A DNA stretch of 64,000 nucleotides from Nemophila menziesii (lineage: Eukaryota; Streptophyta; Magnoliopsida; Boraginales; Hydrophyllaceae): positions 7,192,001 through 7,256,000 of the forward strand of contig JARWIR010000027.1 of assembly GCA_029959085.1 (NCBI GenBank), read 5' to 3'. The position numbers and the translations under genes are program-made. This document shows positions 37,769 through 49,824 of this stretch, in pieces. Every line of letters starts with the position of its first letter. Positions within the stretch are counted from its first letter, which is position 1. Below the pieces are notes generated by a model. The model searched no databases. It was not told the DNA's origin and saw only the letters and a program-made list of their open reading frames with translations.

Positions 37769-38940
37769 TTATTTATTATATTTATTTTGCAACTTTTTTG
37801 TGCATATTCATACTTCACCTAAGTTACCAAGTTAGTTTTTTATTTTCATTTTACAACTTTTTTGTCTATTATATCGACACTGCCACAATATCACTTTTCA
37901 AGTGAGAGAAGATAAAGAAAAAGGGATTAACATGATAACATCGTATACAAAAAACTAACATCTACAAATACAATATTACAAATTTAAATACATCTACAAC
38001 TCACTTAACTAAATAATTACCAAAAATAAATTATTAATTATTTATCAAAAATCTGCCATCAATTTAGATTATTATACATGGTATATAATTATTAGAAGAG
38101 GTGAAACTTACCAAGATAATTACTAAGAATATTTTATTTTGTTGAAATATCATGGTCAACAATCTTTTTTAATTTTCTGTGTGGTAATTGATAAGTTTTA
38201 ATAGACCATCTCCAGCTGTTGTGTCAAATGGGTATTTACTGCAAAAAAAATTCCAAAAGCACAATATAAGACCAAATTGCTCACAACACCCCTTCCCAGC
38301 TATTCTTAGCATAAGTGTTCATAATGTTCTAAGAGTATCACATGGATTTGTGTATAAACATAATACACCTGGATTAAGATAATCTAAAGATTTTGAAATT
38401 TTTTAAAAACTATGAGATTAGGGTAAAATTAAATAAAGATTTTTTTAATTATAGAGTTTCAGTTAGAAAGTAGATTACCTAAATTTTGGTTCTTTAATAT
38501 GATGATTGTGGAGAATGATCTCTGTCTAGGCTGATTAAGAAATTTGCAAGAGAGCGGCCGTGGGGTTGTGAAAAGATGAGTTTTAGGTTTTATGATTTAC
38601 ATTATTTTTAACTTTTCTATCTTATAATATTTTTGAGTAAAGATATATATCACTCTTTTTTTATTCAAAACTAATAAGATTGTTTCTCTTTCCTATTTAA
38701 TTATTTTTTCTCTTTTTTGTTTAATGCAATATAGAATGATGACATGATATATAGTGATGCTTAATATTACAACCATATTTTTAATTTCATAGTTTATCTT
38801 ATAATATTTTTTATCTTACAAACATATTTTTAAATTTATGGTTTAATAGAAGAAATTATAATGATGTAATATTTTGTAAAAATATTATTAATAAACAATA
38901 ATTTTTTTAAATTTTAAATAGATATATAATATAGTATATA

Positions 38941-40473
38941 AATCTCACATCAAAATTTAATTGCATACGCTCATCAAGTACATCTAGAGCCCGCTTGTGT
39001 TATTCAACAGTTATCCTATTCTCTTTTAATTGTAAAGCTAATAATGAAATTACTCTCATTCCGTCTGACCCTTAATTTAAGTAAGCCACTGTATATCCTG
39101 ATTCTTCTATGCATTCGATCACGTGATATTGCCTTAACACCTGAACACACACTAACATTACAAACCAAAGGTTAGTAATAGCAATAATAATTGATTAAAT
39201 TTTTGTCAAGAATATTGAAAACTTCATAATATCTTAAGTCTATTAACTTTTAAGATACATTGTAAAAGCCAATATGTAACTAACTATTTGAATTAAGTGG
39301 TTCTCTAACTTATTAATTGAATTGGGTAATAGTTGCCTTGTCAGGCTTGACCAAGAAATAAACTACGAAATTGCAATAATAAGGAAATTAATCTCAAGAT
39401 CACTAACAAAATATATAATAAGAGTGAGTAGATCAACCTGATATATAGTTAAATTCATTATAATTAATTACTCTAGACTTTAAAGCAAGATATGCAAAGT
39501 TATTGATAGATAGTGTTTTATATATGTGAAAGGATAAATTTACCTATGGTAAGAGGTAGAAATAAAAAATTTAGAACCATCATTTCAAATGACCATATAT
39601 CAATCTAATAATCAAACCACACCATCAATTAATCAAATGGTCTATGCTTTTTATTATAATGATTAATAGAAAGATATATAACCAATTAAGACTATAAACA
39701 GTTGGCTAGTAGTAAAATAACAAATTTTACCATTAAGACAACATAGACTTCATATGGTTTAGGCAAAAAAACGATATGACCTAATAAAATAGAATTTTTG
39801 CAACAAACTTGGAATGTTAGAGAAATTTTTCAAAGAAAGAAAGGTCTTCTTGCAACATTGTTGGTGATGTTGAAGAATTGTCTTCTTGTAGTAATTATGA
39901 GTTAAAGACCACAACAAAGAATTTGATCTTCCAGATATGATATGATAATAGGTGGAGATTACTAGTAGTGGGTTGATATAAGTTGTAACGTGGTGGTTAT
40001 GGTATAGAAGAAGTTTGGTATGATATGGTTATTTTTTAATTTGTTGACATGTGGAACTATCCAAATAGTCGGAGGGGTCATATATTTTTACTCTAAAGCA
40101 ATCTGGACCCTTCTTTGACTTCCGACTTGTCCCATATAATATAGATTGTCTTCTTGTAGTGATATGAGTTAAAGAACATAATAAAGATTTTGATCTTCCT
40201 GATATGATAATAGGTGGAGATTATTAGTAGTGGGTTGAAAGAAGTTGTAACGTGGGGTTATGGTATAGAAGAAGTTTGGTATGATATGGTTATTTTTTAA
40301 TTTGTTGACATGTGGCACTATCCAAACGGTCGAAGGGGTCATATATATTTACTCTAAAGTAATCTGGACCCTTCTTTGACTTTCAACTTGTCTCATATAA
40401 TATATATATATATATATATATATACTTATTTATTTATTGGTGATAAGAATTATGTATTTTAATAAAAAAATTA
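38941..40473. other. Unit tail, copy 2: no confirmed gene
   Basis: Matches 19661-21183, including the terminal-exon-like segment on the minus strand near 39075-39143 and the tandem duplication at 39877-40400. Confidence 0.5.
39877..40400. repeat. 268-bp tandem duplication, second unit
   Basis: Copies start at 39877 and 40145. Same pair as 20604-21123. It is followed by a longer (AT)n tract than in copy 1. Confidence 0.85.
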
Positions 40474-40723
40474 TTCTCTTTGTCCATTAATGTTTGTCAT
40501 ACTTTTTTTTTCATATAAATTAAAAAAGCAATTGATTCTTCCTATTTTTACTAAACTACCTCAACCAACTAAGTAAATGCATTTAATGATGATAAACTTA
40601 TTAATATTAAATAAGGATAAAATTGGTAGGAAGTGTAAAAAAGTTCATTGGTATCTTAAATGGACAACCTTTTGTGGATATCTACTTTTAAAAATTGTGA
40701 CAAACATTGATGGATGGATAGAA
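40474..40723. mobile_element. Stowaway-like MITE, 250 bp, copy 2
   Basis: Same element and TA flanks as 21184-21433, with a few substitutions. Confidence 0.75.
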
Positions 40724-41373
40724 TATTTTCTACTTAATATAGAAATATTTTTCAATTTTTTCAGAAAACTATCAAGCCAAAAATTCAAATTATTTATAAG
40801 TGAATTACTCATTTCTAGTTAAAATTTTATTCATTTCAAATAAATAGAACATGACGGAATCATATTGACATTGTTTAAAGCTTCGAAAATACTCTAATGA
40901 TTAACATTTTGATATTATTTTTTTCACAATGGAATAAAAGAAACAAATATACTTATTCCTCAAGAAGACTTGAAATTGTCGACGAATTGTATTTTAGTTA
41001 AAAAGTAATTTCACAACTTTTCAATACCATATGATAGTTTTATTTTTTGGATGACAAATACCATATGATAGTTGAAAGACATAACTATTAGAATTGTTTG
41101 GAAAAAGGAGGTTGAGGAGATATTTAAGAATTTGTTAAAGAGATTATGATTCAAGGGTTTTTTAAGACACCCTTCCTTTTCAATTTCAAGTCCACTTTCA
41201 TTCCCTTCTTATTAAAGACCTCAAATCTAATCTTACACTAAAATCTAAAAAACCAATTACAGTTTTACCCCCTTTTGTTTTATTTTTCCTATATATACTA
41301 TTTTCTAGGGGTTCACAACCAGAACCCAAACCCGCGTACCCGTCCAAACCGACCCAAACTGGGCCTGAACCGA
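40724..41373. other. Unit tail before the leader, copy 2: nothing recognised
   Basis: Matches 21434-22083. No gene is supported. Confidence 0.5.
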
Positions 41374-42860
41374 AATCGTGACCTACCCGAACCTATTGGG
41401 CCAAAATATCAATTTTTTAGGGTATTGGGCTAGTTGATGGGTTTGGCTTCGGCAAACCCGCGAGTAACCGAACCAGACCCGCCCTTTTTTTAATATATAT
41501 ATATATACCAATAATATATATAAAAATATATATTAAAAACCCAAAAGGGTTGAGCATATTTCATACGCTATTTTGGTTTTGCCATTTCATTACACGAAAG
41601 GTCATTTTGACCTCTCTCACACCCAACTCACATCACACTCTCTCTTCTTCTCTCTGATTTCTCTCGAAAAACCCTACACCATAGCCCTACTCTTCTCCAT
41701 CTCCGTCTAATCTCGTCGGGCGTTTTTTAGCGATATTGTACACCGCATTAAACTCTTCTCACCTATTTTATGGGTAGAATTTATTGCTCTGATAAAGCTC
41801 GTCCTTTAGGTTCTGGTTTTAACCATTCAACCATGGTTAGTGGTTTAGATCGTGGGTTGGAGGATGACGAATCCTATATATGGCACGACGGTGGCTTATT
41901 ATCCATTAAAAGACCCTTTCGAAAGGTATTTTGATATTCGAAACCCTAAGTTTTGCGTTTTGATTTTCTGTAATTCCGATTGAGTTTGAAGCTCTTGCAT
42001 GTGAGAATCTTATGGTTATGTAACAAATTTTAGTTTTATTAAAAGATTTTCTGGTTTTTGAATTCGTAATTCGAACTTGATTAGGGATTCTTAGTGTTTT
42101 GAGACTATTATGTTTGGTATTTGATTTGGGTTTGAGTTTTGGTTTGATTTTAGTAGCCAATGTTTTGAAAACCCGTTGGTATTTTGAAGTCAGATTGTTG
42201 ATTGAGTTTGGAATTTGTGATTAATTATAATTTCATTTGATATTGGCTAATAGATTGTTTACCTTGTTTATTTGCATGGTTTCTCAATTGTTGACTTGGT
42301 GGTATTGTACCTGTTCTGGATTTGATTCTATACATATTCATTTGTTACTCAACTAAAAGGTAATTTCTTGTTTACAGAATAATTTTTACACTTAGTTTTC
42401 ATTTGAGTTTTAAATTGTGGCTAACAGAATGCTCCATTGATTTAATTGCATGATCTCGCAAATGTTTATAATGTACCTGTTCTGGATTTTATTTGTTAAA
42501 GCTTGATTTGTTACTCCATTTACAGGTATTTAATTTTCTTTTTTGATTGTATATTTTTGTTTTTCACTTGGTCTTCATTTCATTTGTAAATGTGTAGTTG
42601 TTTATGTGCAAAAGAGTAAAGCTAATCAGTAACTCCTCTACACCTAAACAACAGATTTGCTTAGTAAAGTGTTAATCTAATATATCTTGTTTGAAATCAG
42701 TGGCGATTTCATTCAAGGTGTATTTGATTAACACTTATACGAATCATCAATTAGTTGTTTAGTTTCATTTATTGTTTTATTACGAATACTAACATCAATG
42801 TGTTATGTTTTTGCAGATTAATTACTTGAGTTATATAGCTGAATTTTTATAACTTACAAG
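41374..42860 (+). repeat. Leader block, copy 3
   Basis: Third copy, and the most complete. It keeps both the first exon and the TTTTTGCAG segment that is missing from copy 2. Confidence 0.9.
41770..41934 (+). CDS. First exon of the leader gene, copy 3 (54 codons, open)
   Basis: Reads MGRIYCSDKARPLGSG and then as copy 2, ending FRKVF before TGA 41932-41934. Gly3 is Arg here. The donor AAAG/GTATTT at 41922-41927 is intact, so FRK is probably the last spliced codon group and VF is intron. Of the three copies this is the only one with both an open exon and a canonical GT donor. Confidence 0.5.
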   Translation: MGRIYCSDKARPLGSGFNHSTMVSGLDRGLEDDESYIWHDGGLLSIKRPFRKVF

Positions 42861-43161
42861 TTAACAATTTTAATCAACAAAATTTAGTATGCATCTCCCA
42901 ATTCATTTGACCATATTACAATGATTAGGTTATGAATGATGAATGAGTAATATTAGGTGAAAAATTGGTTGAGTTGGCAATAATTGAGTTGATATTTGTT
43001 TCTTGTAAGTTGTAAGATAAGTCCCTTGTCCCTTAACAGGTCCCTAAGGTTATAAGGACAATGAAGATATAAAATCTGAGGCTAAATTGAAGCCAATGAT
43101 GAGACTAGTTCTGAGGCTCAAACTGATTTGCTTCTTTTCTTTTGTTGTCGCAAATTTGCAG

Positions 43162-43316
43162 AAATTATCAAACTCATGAGGCTTGTCTTTGGAATCACTA
43201 AAGAAATTACACCCAAAGTCGTACAAGTTGTTAATTTTGCACAATTTAGGTTACAAATGGATATGTATTGTAATTTTAATAGTGATTCAGTTTTTGATTC
43301 AAATGGTGTACTATAA
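43162..43316 (+). other. Exon-like segment in the leader extension, copy 3
   Basis: Same as 23829-23983 with Thr to Ile in FGITKEITPK. Acceptor CAAATTTGCAG kept. Unrecognised. Confidence 0.3.
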
Positions 43317-43596
43317 TTTATTAATTCTGATGGGAAACTTTGTAATATGTCTACAAAACCTACTATTTTGAGAAAGTTTCTATAATTAGACAGTTACTAA
43401 TTTATGAAACTTATTATTTTTGGAAAGTTCATAATTATGAATGGAATTTTTTAGCTGTTTTAAAATATTTACTATATGTTGACCAAAACCGAACCCGACC
43501 CAAAACCGATTACAATACCGGAACCAACACAATGGGCGTATACTCAATTTCAACAATGTAACACTACTTTATCTGATAGTAGCAAAATAAACATAA

Positions 43597-43890
43597 GGGT
43601 ATACACCCATTTATATGAAAATCATTCTGGGGTAATGCCCATTCCAACACCCCATCGTGTTAGCCCGCTTGTAAAACAATATGACATTAGCAAATAAACT
43701 CACTGGGTATACACCCTTTTATATGAAAATTATTCTGGACGTATACCTATTTCTATCACTCATTGAGTTAGGTTGGATTGTGATATAATGTCATTGCCCC
43801 GTCTAATGAAAATGGGTATACACTAAAACATGAAAGTGATGTCGTATACCAGGATTACAAAGGTTTTATTTACCTATATAAAAATCATTC
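43597..43890. repeat. Degenerate tandem repeat, about 108 bp period, copy 3
   Basis: GGGTATACAC recurs at about 43597, 43706 and 43813, as at 24265-24560. Confidence 0.65.
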
Positions 43891-44380
43891 ATTGTCATTT
43901 GAACGGGTATAAACTCAATGTGTATATACCCATCATATACAAGGATTTTGCTAGAATTTGTTCATTTCTATATGTATATGTAGGTTCTTTTTTTTACAAT
44001 ATTGTTCATTTTGGATGTATACCCATTATTAAATTAAAAGTTTACAAAACAGTAGTAATAATTTTATATAGGATACACTACCCAAATTTGATATTCAAAA
44101 AAAAATAATGTATTTATTTAATTCAGAAAGCCTGATAGGCTGCAATACCAAAAGAGTCAATTTAAAATATTTCATCAAAAAAAACTTTGAAATAATAGAA
44201 AATCAGCTTCCTCCAACACTTGACATCCCACACCAAAAAGAATTGAATAAAGAAATCTTGTAAAAAAACTTCTATCAATTGTCAACTTCTTCTCCCTCTT
44301 CATTTATCATCTCCTTATCTCAACACCACATGCTTTACTTTCAACTTTCAGAGCTCCTGCATCATACCCCCACCCCAGAT

Positions 44381-44383
<3 letters not shown>

Positions 44384-44432
<49 letters not shown>
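44384..44432. repeat. (AT)n tract ending the tandem array
   Basis: About 48 bp. In copy 2 the equivalent tract joins to R1; here it continues into different sequence with more ATAC/ATAT repeats (44461-44492). Confidence 0.85.
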
Positions 44433-44436
<4 letters not shown>

Positions 44437-46062
44437 GGTTCATAAGTCATAACATCTTTCTCATATATACATATACATATACATATATATATGTAAAAAG
44501 ATTCTTGCAAAAGCACCCTGTTTCTTCGAATTAAAAATGGGATACGGTATAGAAAAGGTGGACAAATGTTCCGCCGGAGATGCTGGAGTGATGTCTTGTC
44601 GGTGAAATAATATTACCGTTCATCTATCTGATATTCTTGATGAATGATTGGGCTATTCCTTTTGTTACATCCGCCTTTTTTGTTCAAGTACACCAAGAGA
44701 CGACAATTCCGAATCAACATTTTCTTTCCACCAAGTTGCAGTCTACAATATAACATCCTGATAAGAATTAGCGATCTTATAGAAAGAAATCATAGTAAAG
44801 TAACAAGAGCTTAGAAAGGAACATTATCAAGGACAACCTTGTAACCTCTTATGATAAATTCAATTGAGCTTCCTTGATTTCTTTCTTAGTTTGGTAACAT
44901 TTAATAATTACTCGAAATGATTAACCTATCATACTTTATGAGTTCCGAGGACTAAAATTTACCTCACCCAAGGCGAATCGAGTTTCACTCTCTGCTACAC
45001 ACTGTTTTCAAAAACCCGACAAAAGAATATAGAGCTTAATAAGGCAATAATCCCCATTGAGTGAACAATTTTATTACAAAAACATGGTAAGTTAAGAATC
45101 AAAATATCTACCAAAAATGAATCATAAAATATAATTCATCAAAGAATAGATAATTAACAACAAGGACAGTAGGTGAAGAGATAGATCAATGGGGCTAGAG
45201 CAATATAATCAATACACTAATTTTCAGGTCAAGAAAATCTTGTAAGAAGAACATTCATTGTTATCAAAGAAAGAAAGTCAATGAAGACAAAAGCTACCAT
45301 CAATGAGGTCACCTTCATCACCATAACTAGGAATGCCCATGGAAATGGCCATGGAAGAGAGTTGTTTGTAAGGAAGGAAGTACGCAGATGATGAGAATAA
45401 AGTCTGCCCAATGCTTCCAGCTAAAACTTGAGTAAAACATCCTTGCCCTTATTATTAAATATATGGCATGCAATTATATAATCATAAACCAAATGATTAA
45501 GCTATGATAATAGAATTATTAAATTAATGATATTATACATTCGAAAAGATGACGATGCGGATGAACAAAATCGTCTACATTAGACTTACTACCTTGGTCA
45601 TAATTGTTTGGTTGAAAGAGTAGCAAACATATAATCAAAGTAAACTAATTAATTGCCAATATTATGTATATCATATTTATTTGCATATTAAAGGATGGAT
45701 AATTATAATTACCTCTAAATATAGACTTGTAGCAACATGGAATCTCTACAACATTTAAACGTGATACTATTAGACAAAATAAAATCGGTTCACACTCAGA
45801 CTGGCGCGCGCGCCTTGGTGAGGGCTGCAATAGGTTCATTTGAAGAGGGTGTTGCTGATGATATTAAGAAGGAGATCTTGAGCGGGGAGGTGAGATCCGA
45901 CTGTGACAACAGGGCGAAGGATGCTGTGTAGGAAAGAGATGGGGGAAGCACATTCTGGTTGGTGGGAAGAGATTCCTTTTTTACTACTAGTCCTGTACGA
46001 GAGGCGGTGGTTTTCTTTTGTAGGAGAGAGGCTTGGTGAAAAGGGTGGAAGAGTTATTAAGA
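44433..46062. other. Single-copy stretch with a GC-richer island
   Basis: No repeat partner in the window. A short plus-strand frame from 44537 (MGYGIEKVDKCSAGDAGV) and minus frames near 45.2-45.4 kb have no recognised motif. The part 45795-46050 is clearly richer in G and C than its surroundings and starts with the 12-bp palindrome GGCGCGCGCGCC at 45803-45814. It contains the frame ARALVRAAIGSFEEGVADDI and on to AKDAV, which could be a decayed exon of unknown origin. Confidence 0.4.
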
Positions 46063-46550
46063 CTTTGTTTAGATTTGAGGGATTAGAAGGAAAGTAAAGG
46101 AATTATAAAGGATAATAGCTATCCTTTCTTTGTTTGTATTATAAGATTTTGAAGGGATAAATTACTAAAATAATACCTTCTAATCATTTATATCCTATCC
46201 TTCCAATTTGGAGTCATAAGAAAGAAGAGATTAATTTTAAGGTCAATTACCCATGGGGTCTTGGAGAATATTGTAGTTCCACATAGGAGCTAGTCAATTC
46301 CCCTCTCCTTCTTAGAGGCCAATAAGATGTCCAATGTCATAACTATCCTTCTAGTGCATATAAGACAAAAAATAGATTATTATCTCTCATGCACTAACAC
46401 TACTCTCTCTCTCTCCTCCATTACCATTAATATTTCTCCTCCTTTATCATTTATTCTCTCTCCTTCTTCATTAACTATCAGTAATTTCCAGCTCCGACCA
46501 CAAGCACCGACCACCGCCGACCACCACCGACCACCGCTGGAAAAAGTTCT

Positions 46551-46760
46551 GAGCATGGAAAAAGTACTGAACATAAAATACTGAGCATGGAAAAAATACT
46601 CAACATAGAGTACTAAGCATGAAAATATTTGCTGGCTGAGTATCAGAAAAATTTGTTGATTATTCGAATTTTTTTGTTAAGTCGTTTTACTGAGCATTTT
46701 CGTTTACTCAGTAACTTTACTGAGCACGCTCGTATGTTCAGTAACCTTACTGAGTAAGCA
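46551..46760. repeat. Short degenerate repeats of ACTGAGCATG words
   Basis: TACTGAGCATGGAAAAA alternates with TACTGAACATAAAA-like words at about 32-bp spacing. Inverted TTACTGAGCA/TTACTCAGTAA words follow up to 46760. No gene. Confidence 0.55.
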
Positions 46761-46990
46761 AGGGTAAAGTATTGAATATAATTATTTTCGTGATTCAAAT
46801 TTATATATATGGAAAAAAACACTCAAATATTACACGATTGCTAAAAAAAATTCATCCGACAACTATTAAATGAAAGTATTACACTATAATTACAGATTGC
46901 AATGATTCCATCTAAGCAGTACCCATAGCTTCAAAAACATTTCACCTCATAACACGATCAGTATCACTTTTATTGCATCTTTGTGCAGAA

Positions 46991-47461
46991 GTAGCCACCA
47001 CCTCATAACATGATCTATATAAAACTTTGTAATTTTATAACCTGCATAAAAAAACAATTAATCTTCAACATTTTCATAAATTAGCATCTTTGACATATAT
47101 TATATAATATATTACCCGTGAAGATAAAGAATCAAGCAATTCTCGTCCAAGAATAAGCTCTAAAGGAAAACACACGGGTTTATGAAGCTTTATGCTTCCT
47201 TGACTTCCATAGGTGAAACGCATTAAGTGTAGTACCATTATCTTAGAAGGTTCTAGAATCTTCATAGATTTAATAGCACTCACTACTTCTTCTGTAATTA
47301 ATCAATTATTAAAAAAATAATAAGTTTTGTTTTAATGTTAATAGAGAAATAATAATAATAATAAAGTGTACCTTTTCAGAAGATGGTATTTTATAGCCTT
47401 CGAGTGTTTCTGGTGTAGAAAAGAGGCGAAGAGCATCTTCAATTGTATACACAAGGTCTCA
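46991..47461 (-). pseudogene. Ubiquitin-specific protease (UBP24-like) C-terminal exon fragments
   Basis: Three minus-strand exon remnants with splice-like borders. The first (47461-47372) reads DLVYTIEDALRLFSTPETLE and GYKIPSSEK. The second (47291-47116) reads KSMKILEPSKIMVLHLMRF, then YGSQGSIKLHKPVCFPLEL and LGRELLDSLSSR. The third, near 47013, keeps SCYEVVAT. These match, in order, the C-terminal half of the USP catalytic domain of plant UBP24-type deubiquitinases, which remove ubiquitin from proteins. The catalytic His region that should follow YEVVAT is lost, exon phases no longer fit and a TGA precedes the first piece, so it is not functional. Confidence 0.7.
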
Positions 47462-47520
47462 CTGTAACAAAAGGAAGGTAATTTATTTAATAATAATATT
47501 TCAAAAGTTAATATTCATCT

Positions 47521-47739
47521 TTAATGGCAGTCTAGCAAGTCTTCTTCGCCGGAGGCTTTGAACGGATTCCAATGAAGTCTCTCTTCCATGGCTTCACGAA
47601 TGATGAACTCCATGGTGCACTGAGCACAACTACGTTCAAGATCTGGAGAAGCTTCGTGAAGATGGCGAGAGATGGTTCGAACAAGTGAAACCCTAACTCG
47701 CCGGAGAATTTTCGCTGCTTGCTTCGAACAGAGTTTCAT
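47521..47739 (-). CDS. 72-codon frame upstream of the protease fragments, unrecognised
   Basis: Reads MKLCSKQAAKILRRVRVSLV, then RTISRHLHEASPDLERSCAQ and on to LLDCH. It is GC-richer than its flanks and has a CT/GA-rich UTR-like stretch upstream (47760-47880). It does not resemble the UBP24 N-terminal part I know, so the first exon may come from a different gene, as in a chimeric capture. No family assigned. Confidence 0.35.
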   Translation of the reverse strand: MKLCSKQAAKILRRVRVSLVRTISRHLHEASPDLERSCAQCTMEFIIREAMEERLHWNPFKASGEEDLLDCH

Positions 47740-48230
47740 TACTTCAAAAAATTCTAAGCTTCGCCGGAATTTGGACCATCATCTTCGGGGTCGAGATGAT
47801 CGGAGAAGACAACTAAAAAAATGAAAGCCGAGAGAGAGAAATAGGGGAGCGAGGATAGAGAGTGATTTAATTATTATTTTTTTCTAATTTGTAGTATATA
47901 TAGAGTAATAAAGAACAAAAAGGGGTAAGAAGGTCATTGGAAAATTAGGTTTTTAGTGTTAAATTAGTTTGTGGCCTTTAAAAAGAGGGTATAGAGCCGG
48001 TCTTGTTAGGTCCCGTGTGGTGTTTTCAAGACCCTTTGGTTAATAATCTCTTAATTTTAATGATAAAATATCTTTATTACCTTTATGTTTTATTTATAAT
48101 ATATTTTATTAGGGGTTACACAAGTGATTTGGTTATAAAATAATCTCTTCTTTTCATTAATTATAAAATTCAAACACAAAATTTAAATAATTCATTACTA
48201 ATATTTTTTTCCTACTCAATCCAAACAAAG

Positions 48231-49824
48231 AAACATCTTCACGTAGGATATTAATAAATCATATTAATAAGTAATTCATCAGATTGAAGATGGTGTATTT
48301 TAGACCTTATAAAATAAAATCACCGAAAAAATGATACCTTTTGTATTTACATAGAAAATGCTATATAATACATTATTAATTTCATAAATCATTTGAAGTA
48401 TAAGAAATAATAGAAATAAAAAGTTTATTTATTTATTTAGATCTTGTACAAGATTCCAAAAAATTTATATATAAATTTACTTGTTCAAACTTTTAATTTT
48501 AGAAAACCAAATTTATTACTTTAAAAGAAGACATATGAACAATAACATAACATTATTAATCTAAATAAATTATGTAGAAAATTGTGTAGAAGAGATGAAA
48601 CTTACATGACAAAGGAAGTTCTTTTTTGTTGAAATGACATGATCAACGATCTTTACTATCTTTTTTCTATAAGAAGGAACATTTAAATAAACAATTAGAT
48701 TACTAAGAACCTACTAGTTACATTAATACAAAAATTGATTAAATTTATATAATTTGATGTTTTAAGCAAGACAAAGAAATAATCATAATTCATAATTTTA
48801 TATAATATAAATTTGTTTAAGAATATAATTAAAAGTATACTCAAACAAATATATCTCCTTCTAATATGATATTAAAAATCAAATTAATTTTTTTCGACAG
48901 AAACATAATTGAATTTAAAAAAAAACAACAAATAATATATATAATTATATACAAAAATAATATCAATATAAATACCATTTTGCATAGCGGCATCATTTAT
49001 TTGATTTGATTTTCGATTTTCCTCTATCTATAGAAGATTTGGGGATCGATGATATGGTATTGAGTTCGTCTTAATTGAGACTGCTTTAAAAATATTTGGA
49101 TCTAAGATTTGAAGGTTTTCTGAAAACGGCGATATTTGGATCTAAGATTTGGGGGTTTTCTGAAAACGGTGATCTAAGGTTTTTGGATGATGTTGGGTGC
49201 TGGGTGGGATGGGTTGATTGTAAAAATGAATTTTGAGCGGTGATACGATGAGATGTAGGTACAATGAGTTTATATGTAAAAAACTAGGTTGATTGATAAT
49301 TTATTAAAACTAGTGATAGGGTGTAATGTATGTGACAGTAAATGGCATACTATTAAAATATGGGGTTTTTATATAGTTTATCAAAACCAGTGATCATATG
49401 GTGAATTCTTGGATAAAAATATCTAGGTTATGAGGTAAGATAAGTTTTATTTTTAAATTCATTTTAAAAAATAAAAGCGGCAATAGGTCCAGTTTCTTTA
49501 TTGGTGTAAAATATGAGAAAACTAGAACATATGTCATTTTAATTTGAAAATTTTGTAGTTGGAAATTAATTCCATTACCATTATCTAATTTTTTTTACTT
49601 TTTTTTGGATTGGAAATAAACTTTTATATTAAAATTTTAAAATTTCAAATTTCAGATCCAATTTTTAGTTTTTCTTTTTTTTTCCAATTATTTTTTTGAA
49701 TATTTTCTGTATATTATACTATATTAAAATATATAAATATAACCGAGAATAAACCAAAACCCCAAAATTTGGGTGCCTACATCTATATAAGCTCGAAACG
49801 TTTTCTCTGACTCTTCCAAACACG
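48231..49824. other. AT-rich stretch, no supported gene
   Basis: A minus-strand segment at 48598-48675 weakly resembles exon-like segment E1 of the R blocks (KIVDHVISTKKN frame, donor-like GTAAGTTTC), so it may be a distant relic of the same sequence. A 40-bp direct repeat lies at 49092-49171. The rest shows nothing recognisable. Confidence 0.4.
49092..49171. repeat. 40-bp tandem repeat, two copies
   Basis: ATATTTGGATCTAAGATTTG and the following TTTTCTGAAAACGG occur twice with a period of 40 bp and three mismatches. Confidence 0.8.

Larger units (their letters stand above)
32236..38940 (+). repeat. R2 block, copy 2
   Basis: Near-identical to 13016-19660. It keeps two segments that copy 1 lacks, near 32790-32865 and 34322-34370, and lacks about 80 bp just left of the MITE at 37590. 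Confidence 0.88.
42861..44384 (+). repeat. Leader extension, copy 3
   Basis: Matches 23516-25050. It has the exon-like segment at 43162 and the 108-bp degenerate repeat at 43597-43890. Confidence 0.85.
46063..48230. mobile_element. Candidate gene-capturing (Pack-type) DNA transposon
   Basis: The left end CTTTGTTTAGATTTGAGG and the right end, read inward, CTTTGTTTGGATTGAGTAGG form imperfect inverted termini. Between them are host-gene exon fragments with intron remnants, a CT-rich stretch and simple repeats, but no transposase. I found no convincing target-site duplication. The termini are short and could be chance, so this is a hypothesis. Confidence 0.3.

Noticed and set aside
44307..44516. 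69-codon minus-strand frame rich in Tyr and Ile
   Set aside because: It is the translation of the (AT)n and ATAC microsatellite.
45229..45411. 60-codon minus-strand hydrophobic frame
   Set aside because: No family resemblance or splice context; an alternative frame is equally plausible, so it is left unannotated.
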